Shown here piece after piece: positions 1 through 7,527 of a stretch of DNA of 22,636 bases. A program made the translations under genes and the position numbers. The notes under the pieces were generated by a model that saw nothing but the letters and a program-made list of their open reading frames with translations, was not told the origin of the DNA and searched no databases. Source of the DNA: Geobacter sp. (lineage in GTDB: Bacteria > Desulfobacterota > Desulfuromonadia > Geobacterales > Geobacteraceae); NCBI GenBank assembly GCA_003499925.1, contig DNRQ01000207.1:174-22809 (forward strand), in the 5' to 3' direction. Numbering within the stretch: position 1 is the first letter of the stretch; each line of letters opens with the position of its first letter.

Positions 1-21
1 CCCTCTCCCGGAGGGAGAGGG
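1..21. repeat. G/C-rich hairpin repeat at the window edge
   Basis: CCCTCTCC (1-8) pairs perfectly with GGAGAGGG (14-21) around a 5-nt loop. It has the style of dispersed intergenic REP-like hairpins and resembles the hairpin at 21754-21774. It may continue upstream of the window. Confidence 0.5.
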
Positions 22-219
22 TTTAGTGAAGATCGACGCTAATCGGGATAAATTATACGTTGCCCACATCCATGTGCCATCTTCTTAATGATCATATCGT
101 ACCTCTGAAAGAGCAAAGCAGGTAGATCAATCCTGTTCATTTCTTGCCTGATTCTACGACACACCCAATAATTGTTGAAGCGCGAAGCGGGGTAGGGTAG
201 TATGCAGCAGGAGAAGTAG

Positions 220-1155
220 ATGATAAAACAGGCCTTTGTGCAGGGATTTGAGGATAACGATATGGAAGTTGCGCTCGAAGCTTTGAGGAAGAGCATTGCC
301 CGATGGACCGAGAATGGAGAGCAGCACGTCACCGCGGTTCCCGGATTGTCGCTCTATCGACGGGACCAACCGACCGAACCGATTAGCGGCATGTACGAAC
401 CGAGCATTTGTCTGGTGGCGCAAGGGGCCAAGCGAGTGCTGCTCGGAGATGACAGGTATCTGTATGACGCGCACCATTATTTGATCACGTCCGTGCATCT
501 GCCCACCGTTGTGCAGATCGTTGAGGCTAGCCCGGAGAGACCCTACCTGGGGCTCAAGTTGAAGCTCGATCAGCGCGAGATCTCGCAACTGATGGTGGAC
601 AGCAATCTCCCTCCGCCGCCTGCGCAGCGCTCAGAGCGTGGAATGGCGACCGGGGAGGTGACGTTGCCGCTGCTCGGCGCGTTTCAACGGTTGATCGACC
701 TGTTTGCCGACCAGCAGGACATTCCGATCCTTGCGCCGATCATCCAGCGGGAAATCATCTACCGTTTACTTCAGGGGGATCAGGGTACGCGTCTGCGCCA
801 GATCGCCTTGGCGGGAAGCAGTCAACAGATAGCGCAGGCAATAGATTGGCTGAAAACCAACTTCACGCGACCGCTGCGTATCGACGAGCTCGCTGCGCAG
901 GCACGCATGAGCAGTTCGACGTTTCATCACCACTTCAGGTCGATGACCGCTCTAAGTCCGGTGCAGTTCCAGAAGCAGTTGCGCTTGCAAGAGGCCAGGC
1001 GTCTGATGCTGACCCAACATCTCGATGCCGCGACCGCAGCGTTTCACGTCGGTTACGAGAGCCCTTCGCAGTTCAGCCGTGAATACAACCGCATGTTTGG
1101 GGCACCGCCATTACGAGACATTACCACACTGCGTCAGGTGTCTTCGGCTGATTAA
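220..1155 (+). CDS. AraC-family transcriptional regulator
   Basis: This 311-residue protein has the AraC-type N-terminal cupin-like regulatory domain (about residues 45-195, including the GMYEPSICLVAQGAKRVLLG stretch) followed by the double helix-turn-helix DNA-binding domain (about 205-300). The first recognition region is RIDELAAQARMSSSTFHHHF and the second ends in GYESPSQFSREYNRMFG, the typical AraC signature. Members of this subgroup bind DNA near a divergent or neighbouring target gene and respond to a small molecule; the ligand cannot be told from sequence. The ATG at 220 is preceded by AGGAG (209-213) at 6 nt, which supports this start. The gene is monocistronic and converges on the DUF2442 gene. 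No obvious target lies within the window. The family call is very secure; the function is not. Confidence 0.93.
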   Translation: MIKQAFVQGFEDNDMEVALEALRKSIARWTENGEQHVTAVPGLSLYRRDQPTEPISGMYEPSICLVAQGAKRVLLGDDRYLYDAHHYLITSVHLPTVVQIVEASPERPYLGLKLKLDQREISQLMVDSNLPPPPAQRSERGMATGEVTLPLLGAFQRLIDLFADQQDIPILAPIIQREIIYRLLQGDQGTRLRQIALAGSSQQIAQAIDWLKTNFTRPLRIDELAAQARMSSSTFHHHFRSMTALSPVQFQKQLRLQEARRLMLTQHLDAATAAFHVGYESPSQFSREYNRMFGAPPLRDITTLRQVSSAD

Positions 1156-1273
1156 CGATCCAGCAAACGTTCGATATCCGGGTTGGTAGGGGGCGGGGCA
1201 AGGAGCAGCATGACTCCGACCTTTTAGGGAGCAGCAGGGGGGGCAGAGCAGGGGGGCGGCTAGACAGGCCCAG

Positions 1274-1510
1274 CTAGAATGGTACTGAATCGTCATAGAG
1301 TGTTTCTGGCGCAATATCAATTTCTCCAGGCCAAACCACCGTGCCATATTCAGCACGAGCCTGCTCGAATATCTGCTGATCGGCGATCCGGGTCCATGGC
1401 TTAATGGAGAGCAATGGCTTCATGTCAAACCGGCGCTGCTCGCCATTTGCATATACCAGATCAAGTTTAAAATCTGCTTTTGGGTAAACATTTACAACAT
1501 CGATTGACAT
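1274..1510 (-). CDS. DUF2442 family protein
   Basis: This small protein (78 residues from the chosen start) has the DUF2442 pattern: an N-terminal beta strand segment (DVVNVYPKADFKLDLVYANGEQRRFD), a central LxxxKPWxxIxD segment and the near-invariant C-terminal motif VVWPGEIDIAPETLYD. The longer open frame begins at 1540, but GAGG sits 6 nt upstream of the ATG at 1510, so that start is preferred. DUF2442 genes usually follow a DUF4160 gene, as in the fusion at 2982-3503; here I find no DUF4160 remnant upstream on the minus strand, so the gene appears solitary. Function is unknown; a toxin-antitoxin-like role for the pair is only a guess. The 118-bp gap to the AraC gene is G-rich and holds no gene. 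Confidence 0.85.
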   Translation of the reverse strand: MSIDVVNVYPKADFKLDLVYANGEQRRFDMKPLLSIKPWTRIADQQIFEQARAEYGTVVWPGEIDIAPETLYDDSVPF

Positions 1511-1686
1511 GTGTTGCCTCACTGAAGGGGGGCAATCCATGGAACAGGCATCGAGCCCTCCCAGAGGGAAGATGTATAAAAAATACTATGCTAGTCAACA
1601 GCTTGTGTCAATGGTTACATGTATGCAGGGGGAGGGGTAGACTTCTCAGCCATCTCCTGCTGCGCCTTGGGGTCGGCAAGGAAGAG

Positions 1687-2457
1687 CTACTCGCCGCGGT
1701 CGATGCTGATGATAAGTTCCTCCACGGCTGCCGCGATATCCTTCGCCAGCATGAAATCACGAGGTATCTTCGCCTCGTCTCCTTCCCGGTACTTCCCGGT
1801 CTGCACCAGCATCCCCTTAAACCCTAGCGCCAGGGCGGCTGCAATGTCGTATTCGGCATCGTCACCGACCATGACACATTCCGAGGGGGGAAGCCCGAGT
1901 TCCGCTGCCGCTGCCAGGAAAAAACCGGTCGCAGGTTTGCCGAGCACGATCGCGCTGGTCTCGGCCGCATACTCCAGCGCTGCGACAAAAGGCCCCGCGT
2001 CAAGTTCCAGCCCTTCGGCTCCCTCGAAACATCGGGTCCGGCCAGTGGCCAAAAGCCGCGCTCCTCCTTTGAGGAGCCTGAAGGCTTGGTTCATATTGCG
2101 ATAGGTGAAGTCGTCCTCGGCGTCTCCGACCACGACGGCGTCAGGATTCTCCCGGCTAAGCCCCTGATACTCTGGCACCAGATTGCGGTGCACCAGCAGG
2201 TAGGGGCGCAGACCGTGTCGTTCCAGGTAGCGCCGCACCGCCAGAGGCGCGGTGAATATCTGCTCCAGCGCGATGTCGAACTCCATACGGCCCAGGTCAT
2301 GATGCAAGGTGTTGCGGGTCTTGCGGGAGGTGTTGGTGACGCAGCGTAGCGGTATTCCTACCTTTTGTAGGCGTCGCACCGCCGAAACCGCACCCGGTAT
2401 GGGTGTGTCACCAACGTGGAGCGTCCCACTGAGATCAAGAAGAATGCCTTTGATCAT
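1687..2457 (-). CDS. HAD-superfamily IIA hydrolase, HDHD2-like
   Basis: This 256-residue HAD protein has the C2-type cap of subfamily IIA. Motif I is DLSGT (D8-T12), motif II is VTNTS (T41), motif III is the lysine in VLGKP (K174) and motif IV is VMVGDD (D199/D200), followed by the characteristic MLVQTGKYREGDE segment. The overall pattern, including FVAALEYA and LVQTGKYR, closely follows the HDHD2/LHPP-like group. The nucleophile Asp8 is present, but the usual second Asp of DxD is Ser10, as I recall for HDHD2 itself, so the catalytic step may be slow or altered. Substrate is unknown; small phosphate esters or phospho-amino acids are plausible. GGGGA lies 6 nt upstream of the ATG at 2457. It stands alone on the minus strand with 524 bp of gene-free sequence upstream. 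Confidence 0.9.
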   Translation of the reverse strand: MIKGILLDLSGTLHVGDTPIPGAVSAVRRLQKVGIPLRCVTNTSRKTRNTLHHDLGRMEFDIALEQIFTAPLAVRRYLERHGLRPYLLVHRNLVPEYQGLSRENPDAVVVGDAEDDFTYRNMNQAFRLLKGGARLLATGRTRCFEGAEGLELDAGPFVAALEYAAETSAIVLGKPATGFFLAAAAELGLPPSECVMVGDDAEYDIAAALALGFKGMLVQTGKYREGDEAKIPRDFMLAKDIAAAVEELIISIDRGE

Positions 2458-2981
2458 TTCTGGTCCCCTTTTCCCTTACACCTCATAGCGTCAATTTTCA
2501 GTGTAAAAGCTGTTACGCAAAGGACACGAAGAACTGCGCGCGAAGAACGCAAGGTACAGGCATTTTGGTTTAGCCCCAAGGAGTGTATAGATTCGGTAAT
2601 TATTCCCGACTTTTCCGTCGTGTCCCGTATCTGCGCCTTGCCTCCTCAATGATATCACGAATCCGCAGGCTCCTTGTGGATCGGCTGCCAGTCGCAACCC
2701 ACCGTCGCCGTGGAAGGATGACGCACCAGAGCCAGTCTGAGGGGGCACCCCTTCGAGACAGCGCAACTTCTAGGCCACTTGAGTGAGGCATGATAGGTGG
2801 ATCTTGGGTAGGCCCAGAAGGGGGCGTCACTTTGGGTATTGAGGTGGTTTGTTTTTAGCGAATTGCGCAGGATGGAAGGGGCGTCCCCCGCAACTTTGCG
2901 AGTGTGTGGACCGAACCTCCGCCCACCGCTCCCGAAGCAGGTGCAGTATTGAAACCCCAGGCGGATTTTTGAGGTCGGGTG
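2458..2981. other. gene-free stretch
   Basis: No convincing coding region was found on either strand; the open frames here have no recognisable domain and no good ribosome site. Around 2517-2553 there is a purine-rich run of the form GCAAAGGACACGAAGAA...GAACGCAAGG, resembling a common low-complexity intergenic repeat. The rest appears unstructured and may include decayed accessory DNA. Confidence 0.5.
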
Positions 2982-3503
2982 TCAGTCAAGTAGCCACTCG
3001 CCGTCACGACGAATGGCCTCGTACATTGCATCGGGGGCTAGATCGATATTTCCTGGCCAGGAGACAAATCCGTCGGATACCTGGAGACGGTTGAACATAT
3101 CAGGGTCCCCGAGAGGCGCAAACACACCGTGCAGATGAGTCGGCAACAGTTTCACCCGCCCGGAAAGACCGTCAGCGAAGGTAACGGAAAATTCAAGGTG
3201 GTTGGTAACGGTGGCGGAAATGACATCCCAGTACATAACGATACCTCCTACTTCAGGGGGGCGATGGGGGTCGGCTGTTGGTGGGCACAAGTCCCAATCG
3301 ATCAGCAACTCGGTTTGGTGGAGTTCTGCCCAGTCCAACACAAGCTCTTGTGCCCGTCTGGGCAGGAAGCCGGTGAGGATGCCCAACTCGCGGATACCAA
3401 TTGTTGCCTTGAATTCACCGTACTCCGCATGGAAATGAGGCGGAGCATGCTCATCAAAAAACATACGTATTATGATGCCATAGAAAATACTTACCGTTGG
3501 CAT
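2982..3503 (-). CDS. DUF4160-DUF2442 fusion protein
   Basis: This 173-residue protein combines two families normally encoded by adjacent genes. Residues 1-75 are DUF4160 (MPTVSIFYGIIIRMFF, then the HAPPHFHAEYGEF histidine cluster and ELLIDW). Residues 90-173 are DUF2442 (MYWDVISATVTNHLEFSVTF through SWPGNIDLAPDAMYE). The frame is open for another 234 codons upstream to 4205, but that part merely reads through the 21-bp repeats. The ATG at 3503 has AAAGGA at 8 nt and a possible promoter just upstream, so it is the better start. Met90 (codon 3234-3236) carries its own AGGAGG, so a separate DUF2442 polypeptide may also be made. Function is unknown; the pairing suggests that the two parts act together. 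Confidence 0.85.
   Translation of the reverse strand: MPTVSIFYGIIIRMFFDEHAPPHFHAEYGEFKATIGIRELGILTGFLPRRAQELVLDWAELHQTELLIDWDLCPPTADPHRPPEVGGIVMYWDVISATVTNHLEFSVTFADGLSGRVKLLPTHLHGVFAPLGDPDMFNRLQVSDGFVSWPGNIDLAPDAMYEAIRRDGEWLLD
3244..3249 (-). promoter_or_regulatory. internal Shine-Dalgarno before the DUF2442 part
   Basis: On the minus strand AGGAGG lies 7 nt before ATG at 3236-3234, in the same frame as the DUF4160 part. This is a stronger ribosome site than that of the whole gene, so independent translation of residues 90-173 is likely. The gene can therefore be read as two ancestral genes whose intervening stop has been lost. Confidence 0.65.
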
Positions 3504-3532
3504 GATATAAGTCCTTTGCTTTTGATGAGAGT

Positions 3533-3561
3533 ACGTTAGCACAGGTGCTAGGTGATGACAA
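3533..3561 (-). promoter_or_regulatory. possible sigma-70 promoter for the DUF4160-DUF2442 gene
   Basis: Minus-strand TTGTCA (3561-3556) and TAACGT (3538-3533) are 17 nt apart. This would place the transcript start about 20-25 nt upstream of the ATG at 3503. The -35 box is good (5/6) and the -10 box is poor (about 3/6), so this is tentative. It agrees with the gene beginning at 3503 rather than at 4205. Confidence 0.35.
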
Positions 3562-3635
3562 GTTTGAAGCATGAATTCGACGCGGCAGAGACGGTGGGCG
3601 CTGGAGGGGACGGAGAGGACGGAGAGGAGGACCGG

Positions 3636-3695
3636 CTGTCGGTGGCGGCGATCCGCTTGCTGCTTTCCACGGGCTGCAGGAGGAGCGAGGTGCTG
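3636..3695 (+). pseudogene. tyrosine recombinase (integrase) fragment
   Basis: The plus strand encodes AIRLLLSTGCRRSEVL, which matches the catalytic-arginine box of phage-type tyrosine recombinases (consensus style AIRLLLLTGCRxSEIL). Neither the conserved LRWxDID continuation nor the HxxR and Tyr boxes follow, and the upstream core-binding domain is absent. It sits in an open frame (3552-4106) that then runs into the 21-bp repeats. I read it as a scrap of a lost integrase. A chance resemblance is possible because only about 16 residues support the call. Confidence 0.35.
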
Positions 3696-3815
3696 CTGCC
3701 CGGCGCCGCAGAGGACGAACCCCCCTTTTTGGGCGAGATCGAAGTTGACGCTACCTGTGTCTTGTGGAAAGGTGACCATCCTCTGCTTGAAGGAGAGGAC
3801 CATCTGGTAAAAGGT

Positions 3816-4106
3816 GCGTGCCACGAAATTAGAGATGGGTGTCACGAAGCGAAAGATGGGTGTCGCGAAGCGAAGGATGGGTACCAAGAAAGACAAGATG
3901 GGTACCGCGAAATGAACTATGGGTACCGCGAAATGAACTATGGGTACCGCGAAATGAACGATGGGTACCGCGAAGCGAAGGATGGGTACCACGAAGCGAA
4001 AGACGGGTACCACGAAGCGAAAGACGGGTACCACGAAGCGAAAGACGGGTACCACGAAATGAAAGATGGGTGTCACGAAACAAAAGACGGGTATCGCGAA
4101 ATATAA
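3816..4106. repeat. 21-bp tandem repeat array (about 14 units)
   Basis: Units of exactly 21 bp follow one another from 3816; the last is an 18-bp partial ending at 4106. The core form is GGGTACCxCGAA followed by GCGAAAGAC or ATGAACTAT. Units 3900-3920 and 3921-3941 are identical to each other, as are 3984-4004, 4005-4025 and 4026-4046, while the outer units have drifted (GGGTGTC instead of GGGTACC). Because the period is a multiple of three and the unit lacks stops in most frames, long open frames appear on both strands, for example DGYHEAK heptads on plus and VVPVFRF heptads on minus. There is no spacer sequence, so it is not CRISPR. None of the encoded frames has a recognisable domain. Confidence 0.95.
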
Positions 4107-4270
4107 CCAGGTACGTATTCGGCCAGATAGGCATGCGCTGTTCTTTGGCGGACTGTGGCTCGAACAACGGTCGTTGAAAATGCCCGGGAACCGAGCCCGA
4201 ATCATGGGGGAGGGGGTCCCGGGCCAGCAGGAATAACCATTTAAGCTGCTTTAGCTGACAGACAGTTCGA

Positions 4271-4327
4271 CGAGGACATCCGGACCTTGATAGGAACTAG
4301 CGTATCAGTCCGGAACTCCCATCCTCG
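4271..4327. other. bulged inverted repeat, possible structured element
   Basis: Three nested pairings share one axis: CGAGGA (4271-4276) with TCCTCG (4322-4327), TCCGGAC (4279-4285) with GTCCGGA (4308-4314), and TGATA (4288-4292) with TATCA (4303-4307), around a 10-nt loop. Together they give 18 paired positions with small bulges. It lies in the 270-bp gap between the 21-bp array and the small gene at 4376. It could be an RNA structure, a recombination site or a palindromic element end; nothing decides among these. Confidence 0.45.
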
Positions 4328-4375
4328 CCATTCGATGCTTCGGTGTTCATTAGTGCAGAACTTCCTGTGCCTGTT

Positions 4376-4744
4376 TTATCCCGTTGACGGTGCGATCATC
4401 GTTTTTCTCCGGGCTGCACGAGGCACCTCGAATCCAGCTTGAAGCAATGCCGGTATGTCATCCTCATCTGCTACCGATTCAAGGAAGTGGAGGGCCTTCT
4501 CGAACATCGCGGTAAGGTCCGTGCGAGCCTTCTTACGCTTGGAGGCCTCGACGCGGTCTCCGTTTAAGGCAGCTTCGTATGCCAGCTGGAAGCGGTTGAT
4601 ACCTTCCTTCAACTGCTCAAGAGAAGGTACTTTGTCTGGACGGGTCCTGTACAACTCAAGGTTAAACAACCCGTTGCAGTATCGATTGGTATTGCTGAGA
4701 AACGTAGCATCTTTACCAGTCAAGTCGATTTTCAGTTTACGCAT
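4376..4744 (-). CDS. small protein of unknown function
   Basis: I do not recognise the family. The 122-residue product begins MRKLKIDLTGKD and appears mostly helical and charged, with a likely helical hairpin (about residues 42-72 and 75-105) containing NRFQLAYEAALNGDRVEASK and FEKALHFLESVADEDDIPALL. There is no signal peptide, membrane segment or cysteine motif. The frame opens with a GTG at 4750, but AAAGGAG (minus strand 4757-4751) ends directly before that GTG and lies 6 nt before the ATG at 4744, so the ATG is the real start. Codon use and a good ribosome site argue for a genuine gene. It is followed by gene-free DNA and has no operon partner. Confidence 0.7.
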   Translation of the reverse strand: MRKLKIDLTGKDATFLSNTNRYCNGLFNLELYRTRPDKVPSLEQLKEGINRFQLAYEAALNGDRVEASKRKKARTDLTAMFEKALHFLESVADEDDIPALLQAGFEVPRAARRKTMIAPSTG

Positions 4745-4766
4745 CGACACCTCCTTTCGTGTGTCG
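4745..4766 (-). promoter_or_regulatory. ribosome site in a hairpin loop
   Basis: CGACAC (4745-4750) pairs with GTGTCG (4761-4766). The 10-nt loop between them contains the Shine-Dalgarno AAAGGAG (minus strand 4757-4751). The geometry exposes the ribosome site in the loop directly before the ATG at 4744. It could modulate translation, or it may be a coincidence of a 6-bp stem. Confidence 0.3.
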
Positions 4767-5016
4767 CTATCCGTCAGCCAGGCAGATCATACGAGATTAA
4801 CCTTTATTTAGCGGAATGCAAGTATCTGAAAAATAAATATTTTGTGGAGAGGAGGGGGGCTGGTGCTTAATAAGATTCGCGATCTACGCAAACCGGTCTG
4901 GAATCCTCCGAGAATTGAACCAGCAGACACGCCGGGGCCGTATAGCTCTGGGGAGTTGTGGCCGTAGCGGATTATTCGGTGACATGCTATTCTCCCCGTC
5001 AATCCCCGGGTGGAAC

Positions 5017-7527
5017 TCAGTCCGCTGAAAGGGTGAAGTAGAAGCATGCCCCTCGGTCCGGTTCTCCCTCCGCCCAGACCTTGCCACCATGTCGCTGGAT
5101 AATACGCTCCACCGTTGCCAGGCCGATTCCGGAGCCTTGAAACTCTTCGGCGCCCGGGAGGCGCTGGAAGGGCGTGAAGAGCTTGCCTGTGTCCGCTTGG
5201 TCGAATCCCTGTCCGTTGTCCCTGACAAAATATACCCGTTTACCGCAGAGCTCCGTTGCACCTACTTCGATGACCGCCTCCTCCTTCTTGCCGGTGTACT
5301 TCCACGCGTTACGGAGGAGGTTGTTCAGAGCCACCCTGAGTAGCTTCGGGTCACCGTTCACAATGATTCCGTCCGCGATACGGAAGGCGTAGTGGCGCTC
5401 CGGGCTCGTGCGCTTCAGTTCATCGACAATCTCGCGCGCCATTGCACTGATGTCGGCATTCTCCCGTTGAGGCTCGACACTTGACAGTTTCGAGAATTCC
5501 AGCAGGACATCTATCAGATCACTCATGCGCTGGACGTTTTTATACCCTCCCGTTAGATAATCTCCGCAGGTCTCGTCGAGTTCCGCACAGTGCAGCTGCT
5601 GAATCGTCTGTAAGTACAAGCCGATAGTATTCAACGGACCGCGCAAATCGTGAGCAACCGTGTAATTGAATGCTTCCAGTTCCTTGTTGGCAGTTTCCAG
5701 TTCAGCTGCTCGCGCTGCCAGTTCCATGTTCAGTCTCTTGATCTCCTGGTCCAGGCGCAGGCGATCGGTGATGTCCATGGTAATACCGTGCATGCTGGTC
5801 GGCTCGCCCCGGTCATCGTAATAACCGTGTCCCTTGCTCATGATCCAGCGTACTTTGCCGTCAGGCAGGACGATCCGCAGCTCGGCAACATAATCCGTTT
5901 TCTCCTGCAGCGCCTTACGAACTACTTCTTCAGCGCGCTGTCGTTCTTCCTCATCGAGCGTTTCCATCAATGCCTGGTACGTCATGAGCTGATCGGGGGG
6001 ACGACCAAAGAGCTCCATGCATCTCTCGCTCCAGACCATTTCGTTGGTAGTCAAATCCCAATTCCACAAGCCGATGCCGGCCGCCGTCGTGGCATAGTAC
6101 ATATGTTGCTCGCTCAGCCGCAGAGCCTCTTCGTTCCGCTTTCGTTCCGTTATATCCTGAATGGTGCCCATGAAAGCCACCACGTCGCCTTTGTCGTCCT
6201 TCACTGAACGTATGACAAAATGGAAAAAGCAGGCCTCATCGCCGCGTGTCATCTTCGCGTCTAATTCGGTTGTTTCCCGGTTTCCCACCAGTTCCCGCAT
6301 CTTTTCTTGCCCCGGATCAACCGAGTACAAATCAAAAAACTCTTCAACCGTGGGCTCTCCAAGTGCCGGATCGCGTCCAAAAATGTGAAACACCCCTTCA
6401 GACCAGATTATCTTGCGAGTGATTACGTCGTATTTGAAGTAGCCGGACTTGCCAAGTTTCTCGGCCTCTTTCAGCATCGATTCCCTCTGCCTCGATGTGT
6501 CGAGTAACCGGTCGTTTTCAAGAGCCAGAGAAATGGAGATCTGCAGCTTGCGGACGAATTCGACCTGTCTCTCATTGAACGGGACAGGGCTGGAATGATA
6601 ATGAAATGTGAGGTCGCCGACAACCTCCCCTTTCAGGATCAATGGAAAATCAAGGAGGGAGCGGATGCCGAGCATTTCGACGAATTTCTGATCTATTTCC
6701 GGGCAATTCAGCGCATCCTGTACCACCAACGATCTTTTGGTCTCGGCAGTCACGGCTGTATGCATCACCTCGGTGTTGCTGAAGGTCTGTCCGACGAGCG
6801 ACACGGGGAGCTTGTATTCGTACCGCACGGTCCACCTGTCGCCATCTTTTGAAAAGATCACCGCGGTTTCGGCGCCGATGACCTCGGTCGCCAGTTGCAG
6901 CATCTTGTTCATTATGGCGTCGTAATCGTTAGTGGAATAAAGGACGGTATCGATCTCGTTGAGGGCATCGCTGAGCCTTTTGGACTCTGCCAAATCCTGG
7001 TACAGGCGGGCGCTCTGAAGTGCGATGGCAACTCCCGTGGCCATTCTTTCAGCGTAATCCGTTTCGGCGTCTGTAAAGGATACGGCCCGGGAATGGTAAC
7101 CGAACAACAGCGTGCCGATTACTGCGTCTTTCTCTACCAGGGGAAGCACCATTACCGACTTGATACCGAGGGATTTCATCATCTCAGCATTCGTCCTGTC
7201 ATCATTCAAAGCATCATCAATGGCAACAGGCATTCTTGTTGTCATGGCAAGTGCCGCGTGCGGGAGGTCTTCGTCAGTGAAGGATCGTCCGATCAGATCG
7301 TTCGGTAGGTTGCTTACATACCTTATTACCCAGTTGTCACCCTCCCGCATGGCAATCCGCGCCGATTCGCAGCCTAATGTCTTGCATGATGCCTGCACAA
7401 CCTCGTGAAGAATCTCATCGATATCATGGCTTGAATTTATGAGCATCATGATGTCATTGAGTTGAAGACAGAGTTTATGAGCCCTCACCATATGATCGCA
7501 GAGGAAGGGATGATCTTGCCCGTTCAT
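5017..7527 (-). CDS. cytoplasmic GAF-GAF-PAS-PAS sensor histidine kinase
   Basis: The 836-residue protein has no membrane segment. In order it has two GAF domains (about residues 25-175 and 190-340, each with a VxxxP[LM]... sensor core), two PAS/PAC domains (about 350-465 ending IQDITERKR, and 475-590 ending TMDITDRLR), a short coiled coil, a HisKA domain with phospho-acceptor His626 (NYTVAHDLRGPL) and a HATPase domain. The N box is NNLLRNAWKYT (about 735-745), the G1 box is DNGQG (770-774), the F box is FTPFQR and the G2 box is GSGIGLAT (798-805). The H box is of the phytochrome-like type. The ATG at 7527 has AAGGAG at 7 nt. No response regulator is adjacent, so it is an orphan kinase with an unknown partner; the soluble GAF/PAS build suggests an intracellular signal. 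Confidence 0.95.
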   Translation of the reverse strand: MNGQDHPFLCDHMVRAHKLCLQLNDIMMLINSSHDIDEILHEVVQASCKTLGCESARIAMREGDNWVIRYVSNLPNDLIGRSFTDEDLPHAALAMTTRMPVAIDDALNDDRTNAEMMKSLGIKSVMVLPLVEKDAVIGTLLFGYHSRAVSFTDAETDYAERMATGVAIALQSARLYQDLAESKRLSDALNEIDTVLYSTNDYDAIMNKMLQLATEVIGAETAVIFSKDGDRWTVRYEYKLPVSLVGQTFSNTEVMHTAVTAETKRSLVVQDALNCPEIDQKFVEMLGIRSLLDFPLILKGEVVGDLTFHYHSSPVPFNERQVEFVRKLQISISLALENDRLLDTSRQRESMLKEAEKLGKSGYFKYDVITRKIIWSEGVFHIFGRDPALGEPTVEEFFDLYSVDPGQEKMRELVGNRETTELDAKMTRGDEACFFHFVIRSVKDDKGDVVAFMGTIQDITERKRNEEALRLSEQHMYYATTAAGIGLWNWDLTTNEMVWSERCMELFGRPPDQLMTYQALMETLDEEERQRAEEVVRKALQEKTDYVAELRIVLPDGKVRWIMSKGHGYYDDRGEPTSMHGITMDITDRLRLDQEIKRLNMELAARAAELETANKELEAFNYTVAHDLRGPLNTIGLYLQTIQQLHCAELDETCGDYLTGGYKNVQRMSDLIDVLLEFSKLSSVEPQRENADISAMAREIVDELKRTSPERHYAFRIADGIIVNGDPKLLRVALNNLLRNAWKYTGKKEEAVIEVGATELCGKRVYFVRDNGQGFDQADTGKLFTPFQRLPGAEEFQGSGIGLATVERIIQRHGGKVWAEGEPDRGACFYFTLSAD

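Noticed and set aside
3816..4106. CRISPR array
   Set aside because: Units are directly joined without spacers and no cas genes are present.
3829..4177. Repeat-filled open frames on both strands (WVPRNER and SLRGTRL heptads)
   Set aside because: They follow automatically from a stop-free 21-bp period and lack ribosome sites or domains.
3504..4205. A 234-codon N-terminal extension of the DUF4160-DUF2442 gene, making a 407-residue protein
   Set aside because: It reads through the 21-bp repeats and shows no domain; the ATG at 3503 has a good ribosome site and a possible promoter just upstream.
4897..4913. tRNA T-loop-like GGTTCAATTC on the minus strand
   Set aside because: The flanking bases do not pair as a T-stem and no acceptor, D or anticodon arms can be found.
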